Positions 32,842 to 41,525 are shown, counted from the first letter of the stretch. The stretch: 64,000 nucleotides of DNA from an uncultured Draconibacterium sp. (GCF_963676735.1 NZ_OY781464.1:2141001-2205000), one strand, 5' to 3'. Program-made: numbers and translations. Notes: generated from the letters alone by a model not told the origin.

Positions 32842-33207
32842 TTAGCGGTTCAGCACACGTTCAATTCTAATCAGTAATTCTTCCGGATTAAAAGGTTTTA
32901 CGAGGTAATCTTCAGCTCCCATTTTCAAGCATTTAATCCGGTCGCTGCTACTGTCAAGGCTGCTAAGTACAATCATTGGCACATCTTTAAAATAGCCGCT
33001 TGATTTAACGTGTTCAATCAGCTCAAATCCATCAAGGTTGGGCATTTGCAAATCAGTAAGGATTAAATCAGGGATGTTACCTTCCTGCAACCAGGTTAAG
33101 GCTTGCAGACCATCTTCTTTGGTTTCAACATCAAAATCGGTGCTAAGAAATTGTACGATTAGCTTGCTTATCGACGATTTATCGTCAACAACTAAAATCT
33201 TTTTCAT
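32842..33207 (-). CDS. Single-domain CheY-like response regulator
   Basis: A 121-residue receiver with nothing else attached. All active-site residues are intact: Asp8/Asp9 (VVDDKSS), phospho-acceptor Asp52 in TDLQMPNLDG, Ser82/Ser83 and Lys104 in LVKPF. It is the first gene of the exopolysaccharide operon, 9 bases ahead of the receiver-phosphoglycosyl transferase fusion. This suggests phosphorylation-dependent control of polymer initiation through protein contact, since it has no DNA-binding domain. Which kinase feeds it is unknown; the kinases at 3241-6529, 6574-9939 and 13166 are candidates. Confidence 0.92.
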   Translation of the reverse strand: MKKILVVDDKSSISKLIVQFLSTDFDVETKEDGLQALTWLQEGNIPDLILTDLQMPNLDGFELIEHVKSSGYFKDVPMIVLSSLDSSSDRIKCLKMGAEDYLVKPFNPEELLIRIERVLNR

Positions 33208-33243
33208 TGCTTTTAATTAATGGTTTGTAAAATGTCCTCATAA

Positions 33244-33251
33244 CAAATATA
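33244..33251 (-). promoter_or_regulatory. Possible -7 element of the exopolysaccharide operon
   Basis: Reads TATATTTG on the minus strand, an exact TAnnTTTG match, 37 bases before the ATG at 33207. No TTG is found at the canonical spacing upstream. The position fits a short leader for the 14-gene operon. Confidence 0.45.
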
Positions 33252-33334
33252 TGATACTGAATAAAATAACAGCTATAATCTCTAAGAATTTGCTATATTT
33301 TGAGCAAAACGCCCATTGATTCCTTCCAATTTTC

Positions 33335-34000
33335 CTAGTGTTTTCTAGGAAAAAAGAAAAAACGAACGTACAAATAGCCAAGCCCCTCGCTTAAAACAGT
33401 GCGAAGCCCCCTGCTGGTTTGCCACCATCGTTTACTATTATAGCCCATATCTTCCACTACCACTACTCCTACAGCTATGTGCTCATCAAGAGCTCTATCA
33501 AATAAATATTTACTTCTTGCCGCATGGCAACCCACTGCCAGCACATCAATTTTTGTTATATTAAGTTTATTATCCTTTATCCAACTATTTAACTTCAGGG
33601 CTGAAGTAAAAGTTCTGTTACGAACTACATTTCCTGTTGGCAAACTGGTAATATGATCCGCTTCAAACCCCAGTTCAATAAATGTAGCGTAACTAAGTCC
33701 GGCCATAGTTTTTATATCAGCAATTGCATACCCAACCGACAGATTTCCTCCGGTTACAACCACCTGTTCATAATTTCCGGATTCGTACAAATCAATTGCA
33801 GCTTTAATTGCGTAGTCGGGCATTAAGCCATCGAGAACAAGAATTTGTCCGTTAACCGGATTCGACTGGCTCAGAAATTTGGGGATGAACAGGGCTAAAA
33901 AGAACAAAAATGCAGTAAAAAATAGCAGAACCAAAACACGCCCTATCCATGTAAGACGGTAACATTCAGACTTCCTAACAAGCTTCAATTTAGCAGGCAT
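33335..34000 (-). CDS. YdcF/SanA-like DUF218 protein
   Basis: A 221-residue protein from ATG 34000; the frame extends to a TTG at 34024. A single membrane helix (about 18-42) is followed by a DUF218 domain: ILVLDGLMPDYAIKAAIDLY, VVVTGG and the later NRTFTSALKL and VDVLAVGCHAARSKYLFDRA blocks. Family members (YdcF, SanA, ElyC) are linked to envelope integrity or envelope polymer metabolism, but the reaction is unknown. It lies 38 bases after topB on the same strand and is probably cotranscribed with it. It is separated from the exopolysaccharide operon by 127 bases. Confidence 0.75.
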   Translation of the reverse strand: MPAKLKLVRKSECYRLTWIGRVLVLLFFTAFLFFLALFIPKFLSQSNPVNGQILVLDGLMPDYAIKAAIDLYESGNYEQVVVTGGNLSVGYAIADIKTMAGLSYATFIELGFEADHITSLPTGNVVRNRTFTSALKLNSWIKDNKLNITKIDVLAVGCHAARSKYLFDRALDEHIAVGVVVVEDMGYNSKRWWQTSRGLRTVLSEGLGYLYVRFFFFPRKH

Positions 34001-34038
34001 ATTGTTCAATTCGGTTTCAACCAAATCTACACAATATT

Positions 34039-36351
34039 TTAAGAGGAAGCAATAATTTCAAGCACCAAATCTTTTGTTAAATTGCGGCCGGCAGCCTTTT
34101 GTCTTATCGCCTCGAAAGAATAACGAAAATCGCACCCTTGTTTCCAGTTACTGCAACCATAAGCCGTTTTTCCTTTTACCAGGTGTCCTTTTCCACACTT
34201 TGGGCACAAGGGCATTCCGGTGTCAGCAAGCTTTTTACCGGGTGATTTATTTTCAAAACTTACGTTAAAATCGCTGGTGAGTTTAAGTATACCTTCCACC
34301 ATTTTTTCGCCCAATTTAAAACCTTTCAATTTTGTGGTAGCACCTTTTTTTAGCAGCCGTTCAACTTGTTTATCGCTTAGCTTTTTACCCATAAAAACAA
34401 ATGGCAGCCTAAAATCACAACCTTCCTTCCACCGGTTGCAGCCATAAGCGTTTTTACCTTTCAGCACTTTTCCCTCCGAACATTTTGGGCAAGTCATTAC
34501 TGCATTGGCGTTCTCAACTGCCTTTTTCCCTTTTCCTGTTTTACTTTTCCCTTTTGCCTTCCTTTCCGGTTCGGGAGCTGCAAGTTTTACCGAGCTCCGA
34601 TCTCGTAGCACTTCAACAACCAAATCATAAACCATACGTTTCATCTCGTAAATAAACTTCGATGCACTGTATTCTCCCTGCTCAATTTCGCGTAATCGCT
34701 TTTCCCATTGCCCCGTTAACTCGGCCGATTTTAACAGTTCGTTTTGAATGGTATCAATTAACTGAATTCCCATTCTGGTGGGATGTATCTGCTTTTTTTG
34801 CCGCTCGATATATTTGCGGCGAAACAAGGTTTCTATAATGGCTGCACGTGTTGATGGACGACCAATACCGTTGGCTTTCATCAGGTCGCGTAACTCCTCG
34901 TCGTCCACGTTTTTTCCGGCAGTTTCCATGGCCCGTAACAACGAAGCTTCGGTGTAATAACGCGGCGGCTTGGTTTCCTTTTCGGTAAACGACGGCTCGT
35001 GCGGACCGTGTTCTCCTTTCTCAAAAACAGGAAGAATGGTATCGCCATCGCCACTCCTGGAATTCTCATCCTGAAAAACTACACGCCAACCGGGTTGCAG
35101 AATTTGTTTCCCCGTAGCAACAAATTGCACCGTATCTACCTCTGCTTTTACCTGTGTTTTTGCCACCTTACAATCGGGATAAAAAGCCGCCAGAAAGCGT
35201 CTGGCAATGGCGTCATATACCTTTTTCTCGCTTCCACCCAACAATTTCTCTTCACCAGTTGGAATAATCGCATGGTGATCGGTAACTTTTTTATCATTAA
35301 AAACCTTCGTCGATTTTCGGATTTTCTTTGCCAGCAATGGCTGCGCCAATTCGCTGTAACTTTTTAATCCCTTTAAAATTCCAGGTATTTTGGGATACTG
35401 ATCGTTAGGCAAAAAAGTGGTATCAACACGCGGATAAGTAACCACTTTCATTTCGTACAAGCGTTGTACTGTTTTTAAAGTTTCATCGGCAGTTAGTCCA
35501 AAACGCGTGTTACAATACACCTGCAAACTGGTGAGGTCGAAAAGTTTCGGGGCATATTCTTTTCCGTCTTTCTTTTCAACATCCGTAATATACAAGTCTT
35601 TACCCAAAACCTGGTTCAGCAGTTTTTCACCGTCTTCCTTTTTAAAAAATTTCCCTTCAGTATTGCTAAAAACCGTTTCGCGGTATGTGGTCTGCAGCTC
35701 CCAGTATGGTTGCGGTTTAAAGTTTTCAATTTCGTAATGACGGCTAACCAACATGGCCAGCGTAGGTGTTTGTACCCTCCCTATTGATAAAACCTGCTTA
35801 TATCCACCGTATTTTAGTGTGTACAAACGGGTCGCATTCATGCCAAGCAGCCAATCGCCAATGGCCCTTGAGCTTCCGGCATAATACAGTTGATCAAAAT
35901 CGGTGGCAGCTTTAAGGTTTTTAAAACCATTTTTAATGGCTTCGTTGGTAAGCGATGATATCCAGAGCCGTTGCACGGGGCCTTTATAGCCGGCTTCTTT
36001 CATTACCCAGCGTTGAATAAGTTCTCCCTCCTGCCCGGCATCACCACAGTTAATCACTTGTTCGGCTTTATCCAGTAAACTTTTAATGGTATTAAATTGT
36101 TTGGTAACGCCTCCATCGCCTGTCATCACTTTTGTTTCAAAACGATCGGGCAACATAGGCAAAGTCTGAAGGTCCCACTTTTTCCAACTGGCCTTATAGT
36201 CCTCGGGAGGCCACAGCGTACAGAAATGGCCAAAGGTCCAGGTTACCTGATAACCGTTTCCCTCGTAATAACCATCTTTTCGCGAACCTGCACCAATTAC
36301 CTGGGCAATTTCTTTGGCAACACTTGGTTTCTCTGCTATACAAACAATCAT
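34039..36351 (-). CDS. topB: DNA topoisomerase III
   Basis: A 770-residue type IA topoisomerase. The TOPRIM part opens IVCIAEKPSVAKEIAQVIGA and includes NCGDAGQEGELIQRWV. The active-site tyrosine is Tyr306 in VVTYPRVDTTFLP. GRVQTPTLAMLV and the GIGRPSTRAAIIETLFRR block are typical. After residue 600 a lysine-rich linker leads to two zinc-finger-like C-terminal repeats (CPKCSEGKVLKGKNAYGC and CPKCGKGHLVKGKTAYGC), a common arrangement in Bacteroidota TopB. It relaxes and decatenates DNA. Confidence 0.96.
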   Translation of the reverse strand: MIVCIAEKPSVAKEIAQVIGAGSRKDGYYEGNGYQVTWTFGHFCTLWPPEDYKASWKKWDLQTLPMLPDRFETKVMTGDGGVTKQFNTIKSLLDKAEQVINCGDAGQEGELIQRWVMKEAGYKGPVQRLWISSLTNEAIKNGFKNLKAATDFDQLYYAGSSRAIGDWLLGMNATRLYTLKYGGYKQVLSIGRVQTPTLAMLVSRHYEIENFKPQPYWELQTTYRETVFSNTEGKFFKKEDGEKLLNQVLGKDLYITDVEKKDGKEYAPKLFDLTSLQVYCNTRFGLTADETLKTVQRLYEMKVVTYPRVDTTFLPNDQYPKIPGILKGLKSYSELAQPLLAKKIRKSTKVFNDKKVTDHHAIIPTGEEKLLGGSEKKVYDAIARRFLAAFYPDCKVAKTQVKAEVDTVQFVATGKQILQPGWRVVFQDENSRSGDGDTILPVFEKGEHGPHEPSFTEKETKPPRYYTEASLLRAMETAGKNVDDEELRDLMKANGIGRPSTRAAIIETLFRRKYIERQKKQIHPTRMGIQLIDTIQNELLKSAELTGQWEKRLREIEQGEYSASKFIYEMKRMVYDLVVEVLRDRSSVKLAAPEPERKAKGKSKTGKGKKAVENANAVMTCPKCSEGKVLKGKNAYGCNRWKEGCDFRLPFVFMGKKLSDKQVERLLKKGATTKLKGFKLGEKMVEGILKLTSDFNVSFENKSPGKKLADTGMPLCPKCGKGHLVKGKTAYGCSNWKQGCDFRYSFEAIRQKAAGRNLTKDLVLEIIASS

Positions 36352-36724
36352 AAGTGCTGCAAATATACAACGAATGCGTTGCGCTAAAAAAGGGAGTTAT
36401 TAACAAGCTTTTAAGAAAGATGGATGAGAAGACTGAATTCAATTGTTAAATTATAAAACTGTTAGATTGTTAAATTGCAATCTACGACTGAGACTGAAAA
36501 CTGCGACTGAAACTTTTCCTCCTCTCGGTGAACCTCCGTGTCTCCTCGATGCAACTCTGTGGTAAAAATTAATTGTTGAATGGTTAAATTGATAAATTGC
36601 AAAACCTAAGATCACTCGCTCCGTAACTTGTGGTCAATAAACGTTTCATCACAACAGCTCTCTCGCTTTGCTTCGAGATGACAGAGTGCCGAAAGTTCTT
36701 CCTTTTTACTTTTGCCTTGAAACA
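36352..36724. repeat. Gene-free stretch with degenerate repeat-like text
   Basis: A 373-base region between topB and the thioredoxin-like gene with no credible ORF. It holds several low-complexity units: two GTTAAATTG-like patches (36440-36480 and 36570-36600), a CTGAGACTGAAAACTGCGACTG run (36487-36510), a CTCTCGGTGAACCTCCGTG run (36522-36567) and CTCGCTTTGCTTCGAGATGACAG (36662-36684), itself partly palindromic. Such strings resemble dispersed intergenic repeats of Bacteroidota as I recall them. The left end also holds the topB promoter-like box. Confidence 0.5.
36360..36367 (-). promoter_or_regulatory. Possible -7 element for topB
   Basis: Reads TATATTTG on the minus strand, 8 bases upstream of the topB ATG. 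If used, the transcript would have almost no leader. No matching TTG lies at the expected spacing. Confidence 0.35.
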
Positions 36725-37309
36725 CTACCAAACCAAATCACAGGCATCGGCAGGCATCCAGTGTTTATGTTTACCATCCCATTTTACGTTGCAACCAATT
36801 GGGTTGGTAACCGGTACCGAAATTTCTTTCCCACTGGTCAATTCCTCAAGAGCATTATCCAAATCGTTTACTGTGATTTTTGAAGCATCGCGCGGACTGT
36901 CAACTCCCCTTCCGGTGTAAACCAGTTCACGATTTTCATTAAACACATAAAAATGTGGTGTTCGCAAAGCTCCGTATGCCAATGCAATTTCCTGCGACTC
37001 GTCGTACAAATACTTCCAGGGGAACCGGTGTTCCTTCATTCGCTCTACCATGTGTTCAAAATCATCTTCCTTGTAAGTGTGTTTACTGTTGGAGTTAATT
37101 CCTACAAACTCTACACCCAGCGGTTTAAACCTTTCTGCTGTTTTTCGGGTAATCTCGTCGCTGTTAATCACATAAGGACAGTGGTTGCAGGTAAAAAACA
37201 CAACAAGGTATTTCGATTCCTTAAAGCTGTCCAAAGTGTAGTTGTTTCCATCGGTTGCCGGAAGATTAAAACCAATTGCTTTTTTTCCTATTTCAAGTGT
37301 AAATGCCAT
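36725..37309 (-). CDS. Thioredoxin-fold peroxiredoxin/ResA-like protein
   Basis: A 194-residue cytoplasmic protein of the AhpC/TSA-thioredoxin group. It starts with IGKKAIGFNLPATDGNNYTL and carries a Cys41-x-x-Cys44 motif in FFTCNHCPYV, then GVEFVGINSN and YGALRTPHFYVFN. The cis-proline region (TPHFYVF) is present. This matches a widespread thioredoxin-family protein of unknown substrate in Bacteroidota. There is no signal peptide, so a role in cytochrome maturation is unlikely. It is divergent from ligA; the two starts are 150 bases apart. Confidence 0.85.
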   Translation of the reverse strand: MAFTLEIGKKAIGFNLPATDGNNYTLDSFKESKYLVVFFTCNHCPYVINSDEITRKTAERFKPLGVEFVGINSNSKHTYKEDDFEHMVERMKEHRFPWKYLYDESQEIALAYGALRTPHFYVFNENRELVYTGRGVDSPRDASKITVNDLDNALEELTSGKEISVPVTNPIGCNVKWDGKHKHWMPADACDLVW

Positions 37310-37415
37310 AATTCTATTTCTTTTTACTACTTAAAGTATTTCGCGTGAAAATTGTTTAATCGCACCAATTGTAAATTTGGCATGAAAAATTTTATGCTCG
37401 TTTCGTCCAACAAAT

Positions 37416-37423
37416 TATCTTTG
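37416..37423 (+). promoter_or_regulatory. Probable -7 element of ligA
   Basis: TATCTTTG is an exact TAnnTTTG match and lies 36 bases before ATG 37460. A start of transcription near 37430 would exclude the longer open frame from 37352, so it supports the 37460 start. The -33 box is poor. Confidence 0.5.
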
Positions 37424-37459
37424 AAAAATCATCTTGAAACATTTACAATTAGTGTACAA

Positions 37460-39466
37460 ATGAGCAGCGAACAGGACATCAAACGAATTAAAGAATTGCA
37501 AGCCGAACTGGCAGAACACAACTATAAATATTACGTTTTAGCGCAACCCTCAATCAGCGATTTTGATTTCGACATGAAGTTGAAAGAGCTGGAGCGCCTG
37601 GAAAAACAATACAAGATTAACGATCCGAACTCGCCAACGCAGCGCGTGGGAAGCGATTTGAGCACGGATTTCAGGCAGGTTACGCACAAATACAATATGC
37701 TGTCGTTATCGAATGCCTACTCGCAGGAAGAGCTGAAGGATTTCGACAACCGCATTCAGAAAATTATTGGCACCGACGATTTTGATTATGTGTGTGAGCT
37801 GAAATTCGATGGTTCATCAATTAGCCTGACTTACGAAAATGGAGAACTGGTGCGTGCGGTAACCCGTGGCGATGGGGTGAAAGGCGACGATGTAACTACC
37901 AACGTACGTACCATTCAATCGGTACCCTTAAAGTTGCGAGGAAACGATTACCCCGAAAATTTTGAAATACGTGGCGAAATTTTAATGCCATTCGACGTTT
38001 TTAACAAACTGAATGCGGAGTTAGAAAAAGCCGGAGAACCTTTATTGGCCAATCCCAGAAACACAGCAGCCGGAACGCTAAAAATGAAAAATTCGTCGGT
38101 GGTAGCATCCCGGCAACTGGATGCCTACCTGTATTACCTTTTGGGAGAAAAACTGCCGGAAGACGGGCACTACCAAAACCTGCAGAAAGCGCGCGAATGG
38201 GGTTTTAAAATTTCGGAACATACGCAGCTGTGCAAAAATATTGGTGAAGTGTTTGCTTTTATTGAAAAATGGGACAGCGAACGTTTTAACCTTCCCGTTG
38301 CTACCGATGGTGTAGTTATAAAAGTAAACTCCAGGAAACTGCAAAACAACCTTGGTTTTACCGCTAAATCGCCCCGCTGGGCCATTGCCTATAAATTTAA
38401 GGCTGAGAGCGTTTCAACAATATTAAAAACGGTTTCGTACCAGGTAGGCCGCACGGGCGCTGTAACACCTGTTGCCAACCTCGAGCCGGTGCACATTGCC
38501 GGAACAATTGTTAAACGTGCCTCCTTACACAATGCCGATATTATAAATAACCTTGACCTGCACCTTGACGACACGGTTTTTGTGGAAAAAGGCGGCGAAA
38601 TCATTCCCAAAATCACGGGTGTTGATCCAGCCAAACGCCATCCAATGTTTCAGCGGGTTGAGTTTATTGAAGACTGCCCGGAATGCGGCACGAAACTAAT
38701 AAGAAAAGAAGGCGAAGCTGCCCATTATTGCCCCAACGAAGATGGCTGTCCTCCACAGATAAAAGGTAAAATGGAGCATTTTGTTAGCCGTAAGGCAATG
38801 GATATTGATGGCATTGGACAAGAAACAATTGAACTGCTTTACAACGAAGGACTGGCAAAAAACGTTACACAACTCTACCGGTTAGAAAAGCAGCAATTGC
38901 TGAACCTGGATCGTATGGCAGATAAATCGGCCCAACGAATCATGGATGGTTTAGAAGCATCAAAACAAGTGCCTTTTGAGCGTGTACTTTTTGCTTTAGG
39001 AATTCGTTTTGTGGGGGAAACGGTGGCAAAAACACTGGTAAAAAAGCTGCATACCATCGAAAATATTCAGCAGCAAACAAAAGAGCAATTGGTTGAAATT
39101 GATGAAATTGGCGAACGCATTGCAGAAAGTGTGGTCGAGTGGTTTTCGAAGGAAGAGCATTTACAATTCATCCAACAGTTAAAAGATTCCGGACTTCAGT
39201 TCTCAATCAGTGAAGATCAGCTGGAGGGACAAACCAATAAACTGGAAGGTTTAAGCATTGTTATTTCAGGAACTTTTGAAAAACATTCGCGCGACGAGCT
39301 AAAGAAAATGATTGAACAAAATGGTGGTAAGAATGTAGGTTCCATATCAAAAAAAACCAGCTATATGCTTGCCGGCAGTAATGTGGGCCCAAGCAAATTA
39401 CAAAAAGTTGAAAAGTTGGGTATACCAATGATTTCAGAGGACGAATTCTTAAAAATGATCAAATAG
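37460..39466 (+). CDS. ligA: NAD-dependent DNA ligase
   Basis: A 668-residue enzyme from ATG 37460; the open frame begins at 37352, but its first 36 residues are not ligase-like. The adenylated lysine is Lys115 in CELKFDGSSISL. Other features are LSLSNAYSQEEL, RGEILMP, NPRNTAAGTLK, DGVVIKVN and VGRTGAVTPVANLEPV. A four-cysteine zinc finger (CPECGTKL...HYCPNEDGC) precedes helix-hairpin-helix repeats. A BRCT domain closes the protein (GLSIVISGTFEKHSRDEL). It seals nicks in DNA replication and repair. Confidence 0.97.
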   Translation: MSSEQDIKRIKELQAELAEHNYKYYVLAQPSISDFDFDMKLKELERLEKQYKINDPNSPTQRVGSDLSTDFRQVTHKYNMLSLSNAYSQEELKDFDNRIQKIIGTDDFDYVCELKFDGSSISLTYENGELVRAVTRGDGVKGDDVTTNVRTIQSVPLKLRGNDYPENFEIRGEILMPFDVFNKLNAELEKAGEPLLANPRNTAAGTLKMKNSSVVASRQLDAYLYYLLGEKLPEDGHYQNLQKAREWGFKISEHTQLCKNIGEVFAFIEKWDSERFNLPVATDGVVIKVNSRKLQNNLGFTAKSPRWAIAYKFKAESVSTILKTVSYQVGRTGAVTPVANLEPVHIAGTIVKRASLHNADIINNLDLHLDDTVFVEKGGEIIPKITGVDPAKRHPMFQRVEFIEDCPECGTKLIRKEGEAAHYCPNEDGCPPQIKGKMEHFVSRKAMDIDGIGQETIELLYNEGLAKNVTQLYRLEKQQLLNLDRMADKSAQRIMDGLEASKQVPFERVLFALGIRFVGETVAKTLVKKLHTIENIQQQTKEQLVEIDEIGERIAESVVEWFSKEEHLQFIQQLKDSGLQFSISEDQLEGQTNKLEGLSIVISGTFEKHSRDELKKMIEQNGGKNVGSISKKTSYMLAGSNVGPSKLQKVEKLGIPMISEDEFLKMIK

Positions 39467-39471
39467 ATTAT

Positions 39472-39501
39472 TTTGATTACTACAACAAAGAATTACATTT
39501 G
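39472..39501 (+). promoter_or_regulatory. Bacteroidota-type promoter for 39525 gene
   Basis: TTTG at 39472-39475, an 18-base spacer, then TACATTTG at 39494-39501, an exact -7 box. The expected start of transcription lies about 15 bases before the ATG at 39525. Confidence 0.6.
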
Positions 39502-39524
39502 AAACGAAATACGCGGTTATTAAA

Positions 39525-40100
39525 ATGACAAAAATATTTCTTTTTATATCAATGGCGCTAATGGTTTCGGTGCATGCAGGAGCTCAGAATCTTATACAAT
39601 GGTCGGCCGATTATAAACTTACCAAGGATGATTTTCAGGCGCAGGCGCCTAACAGCGGACAAATGCAAACAGCATCGGGTAGTTTTTACGTGGAATACGA
39701 AACAGGTGGTTTAAACCTAATGATGAATCGAAATTTGAATGAAAACGTTTCGTGCTACTTTCAAAAAGATGCATCGTATATTGATGATGGAACAGAAGCA
39801 GCTACATCCCGCCTGTTACGTTACCAACAGTTAATTTTTAACCTTTACGAAATTCAGGCCCGAAATCTGCGTAAAAAGTTTTTTGAAGAGCGAAAAACGA
39901 TGCTCACAAAAGGCCCTTCGGAGTTGCATCAGCAAGTTTATGCCGAACATGCAAAATTGCTTTCGCAAGTAGAAAGCGATACTTTTAACGGCACACTCGA
40001 TTCGGAAATTGATAAGTGGATGAAATGGTCGTTAACAGAACTGGAAAAACTTGGTGAGTTTTGTAAAACCTGCACACCCACAAAAAAGAAAAAAAAGTAA
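39525..40100 (+). CDS. Secreted protein, possible inactive DUF922-like
   Basis: A 191-residue protein with a signal peptide (IFLFISMALMVSVHAGA, cut before QNLIQW). The start of the mature part, IQWSADYKLTKDDFQA, and the later RLLRYQQLIFNLYEIQARNL resemble DUF922-type secreted putative zinc proteases, where I recall a HExxHF-like metal site at the second block. Here both histidines are absent (YQQLIF), so the protein would be catalytically dead if the match is right. The C-terminus ends in a run of lysines. It is followed after 9 bases by a conserved hypothetical gene and dapA. Function unknown. Confidence 0.6.
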   Translation: MTKIFLFISMALMVSVHAGAQNLIQWSADYKLTKDDFQAQAPNSGQMQTASGSFYVEYETGGLNLMMNRNLNENVSCYFQKDASYIDDGTEAATSRLLRYQQLIFNLYEIQARNLRKKFFEERKTMLTKGPSELHQQVYAEHAKLLSQVESDTFNGTLDSEIDKWMKWSLTELEKLGEFCKTCTPTKKKKK

Positions 40101-40109
40101 CGAACCATC

Positions 40110-40628
40110 ATGGGATTTAAACAAAAATACGCGTATCGGAAGCTTCAAAAATTAATTCAGGCGCAAAACCGCGAACCTGTAATTCCTGAGCTTTCGCTGC
40201 ACCTTAAAGTTGGCGTTATTTGGCAACCTTGCGAAAAACCTGCTGTACAATATTTGCGCGATTATTTTAACCAACACGGTGCCATATTTCGCGATTATTG
40301 TATTTTCGATAAAGACTCCAACCCATCGGCCGAAGCCAATTCGTTAACAATTAACGACCTCAACTGGTGGGGAATTCCGAAACCCGATAAGGTTGGCGAT
40401 TTTATGACAATGCAACTGGATCTCTTGTTATGTTTGGCTGCAGAGAAGAACTTCGCCGTTAACTACATCACTGCACTATCAAAGGCCAAATTTAAAATTG
40501 GCAGTTCTGAAACAGACAATTCTTATTTCGATTTAAATATTAAGATTGGCCAAAATAAGGATGCAATGTATCTGGCCAAACAACAAATTTTCTATCTTGC
40601 GCAGCTAAACAATAAGACAGGTAAATGA
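40110..40628 (+). CDS. Conserved Bacteroidota protein of unknown function (DUF6913-like)
   Basis: A 172-residue soluble protein, MGFKQKYAYRKLQKLIQ at the start, with IGVIW-like strand (LKVGVIWQPCEKPAV), NDLNWWGIPKPD and DLLLCLAAEKNFAVNYI. No catalytic motif is evident. The pattern resembles a small Bacteroidota-restricted family commonly placed next to dapA, as here; its stop overlaps the dapA start by 4 bases (ATGA), which implies coupled translation. I do not assign a function. Confidence 0.7.
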   Translation: MGFKQKYAYRKLQKLIQAQNREPVIPELSLHLKVGVIWQPCEKPAVQYLRDYFNQHGAIFRDYCIFDKDSNPSAEANSLTINDLNWWGIPKPDKVGDFMTMQLDLLLCLAAEKNFAVNYITALSKAKFKIGSSETDNSYFDLNIKIGQNKDAMYLAKQQIFYLAQLNNKTGK

Positions 40629-41506
40629 CTCGATATTTCACAGGCGCAGGAGTAGCTTTAATCACTCCTTTCACAACAAATAACCAGGTAGATTACAAAG
40701 CTCTTGAAACCGTAATTGACAACCAGGTAAAGGGCGGCATGGATTATTTGGTAGCACTGGGCACAACTGCCGAAACAGCTACTTTAACCAACGATGAAAA
40801 AGCACAGGTTGTGGAGCTTGTAAAAGAAAAAGCAAGCGGATTACCTGTGGTAGTTGGCATGGGCGGAAATGACACACGTACCATTTGCAACCAGATTGAC
40901 TCATTTAATTTTGAAGGAATTGATGGTATTTTGGTGGTTACTCCGTACTACAACAAGCCATCGCAGGAAGGGATGTACCACCACTACCTTGAAGTGGCCA
41001 AAGCAAGTCCGGTGCCGGTTATTTTGTATAATGTACCATCGCGCACAGGAATAAATCTTGAGGCAACAACTGTGGGCCGGCTGGCAGAAGCTTCAGACAA
41101 TATTGTTGCTGTAAAAGAAGCATCAGGCGAACACTCGCAAATGACCAAGATAGGGAAATACACCCCTGATGATTTTACTGTAATTTCAGGAGACGATTTA
41201 CTGGCTATAACTATCACTGCAATTGGCGGACAAGGAGTTATATCGGTTGCTGCCAATGCCTATCCCGAAAAAATAAGTAAGTTAATTAAGTGTGCAATGG
41301 CCAACGATTTTACTGCTGCCCGCAAAATTCACTTCGAACTTATAGAACTTTTTCAGCTGCTCTTCAGAGAAGGAAACCCGGGAGGTATTAAGGCGCTAAT
41401 GAACATACAGGGAACAATTGAAAATGTTTTGCGATCGCCTTTATACAAAATCAGCGATGGTTTGTATGAAGAAATCAAACAACGGCATCAGTTAATTTAC
41501 GGTTAA
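40625..41506 (+). CDS. dapA: 4-hydroxy-tetrahydrodipicolinate synthase
   Basis: A 293-residue TIM-barrel aldolase of standard DapA length, condensing pyruvate with aspartate semialdehyde in lysine and diaminopimelate synthesis. Signatures are GVALITPF near the start, GTTAETATLTNDEK, PYYNKPSQEGMYHHYLEVA, YNVPSRTGINL and the Schiff-base lysine in VAVKEASGE (about Lys163). GGQGVISVAAN and the NPGGIKALM region are also conserved. It overlaps the upstream gene by 4 bases. Confidence 0.97.
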   Translation: MTRYFTGAGVALITPFTTNNQVDYKALETVIDNQVKGGMDYLVALGTTAETATLTNDEKAQVVELVKEKASGLPVVVGMGGNDTRTICNQIDSFNFEGIDGILVVTPYYNKPSQEGMYHHYLEVAKASPVPVILYNVPSRTGINLEATTVGRLAEASDNIVAVKEASGEHSQMTKIGKYTPDDFTVISGDDLLAITITAIGGQGVISVAANAYPEKISKLIKCAMANDFTAARKIHFELIELFQLLFREGNPGGIKALMNIQGTIENVLRSPLYKISDGLYEEIKQRHQLIYG

Positions 41507-41525
41507 GGCTTTTTAACTTCGTATT

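Noticed and set aside
33331..33354. Inverted repeat TTTTCCTAG/CTAGGAAAA at the YdcF-like gene end
   Set aside because: The T-run precedes the stem and the A-run follows it on either strand, opposite to a working terminator, and it overlaps coding sequence.
37352..37459. Upstream extension of the ligA frame (36 extra residues)
   Set aside because: Residues are not ligase-like, and a -7 element at 37416-37423 would start transcription within it.
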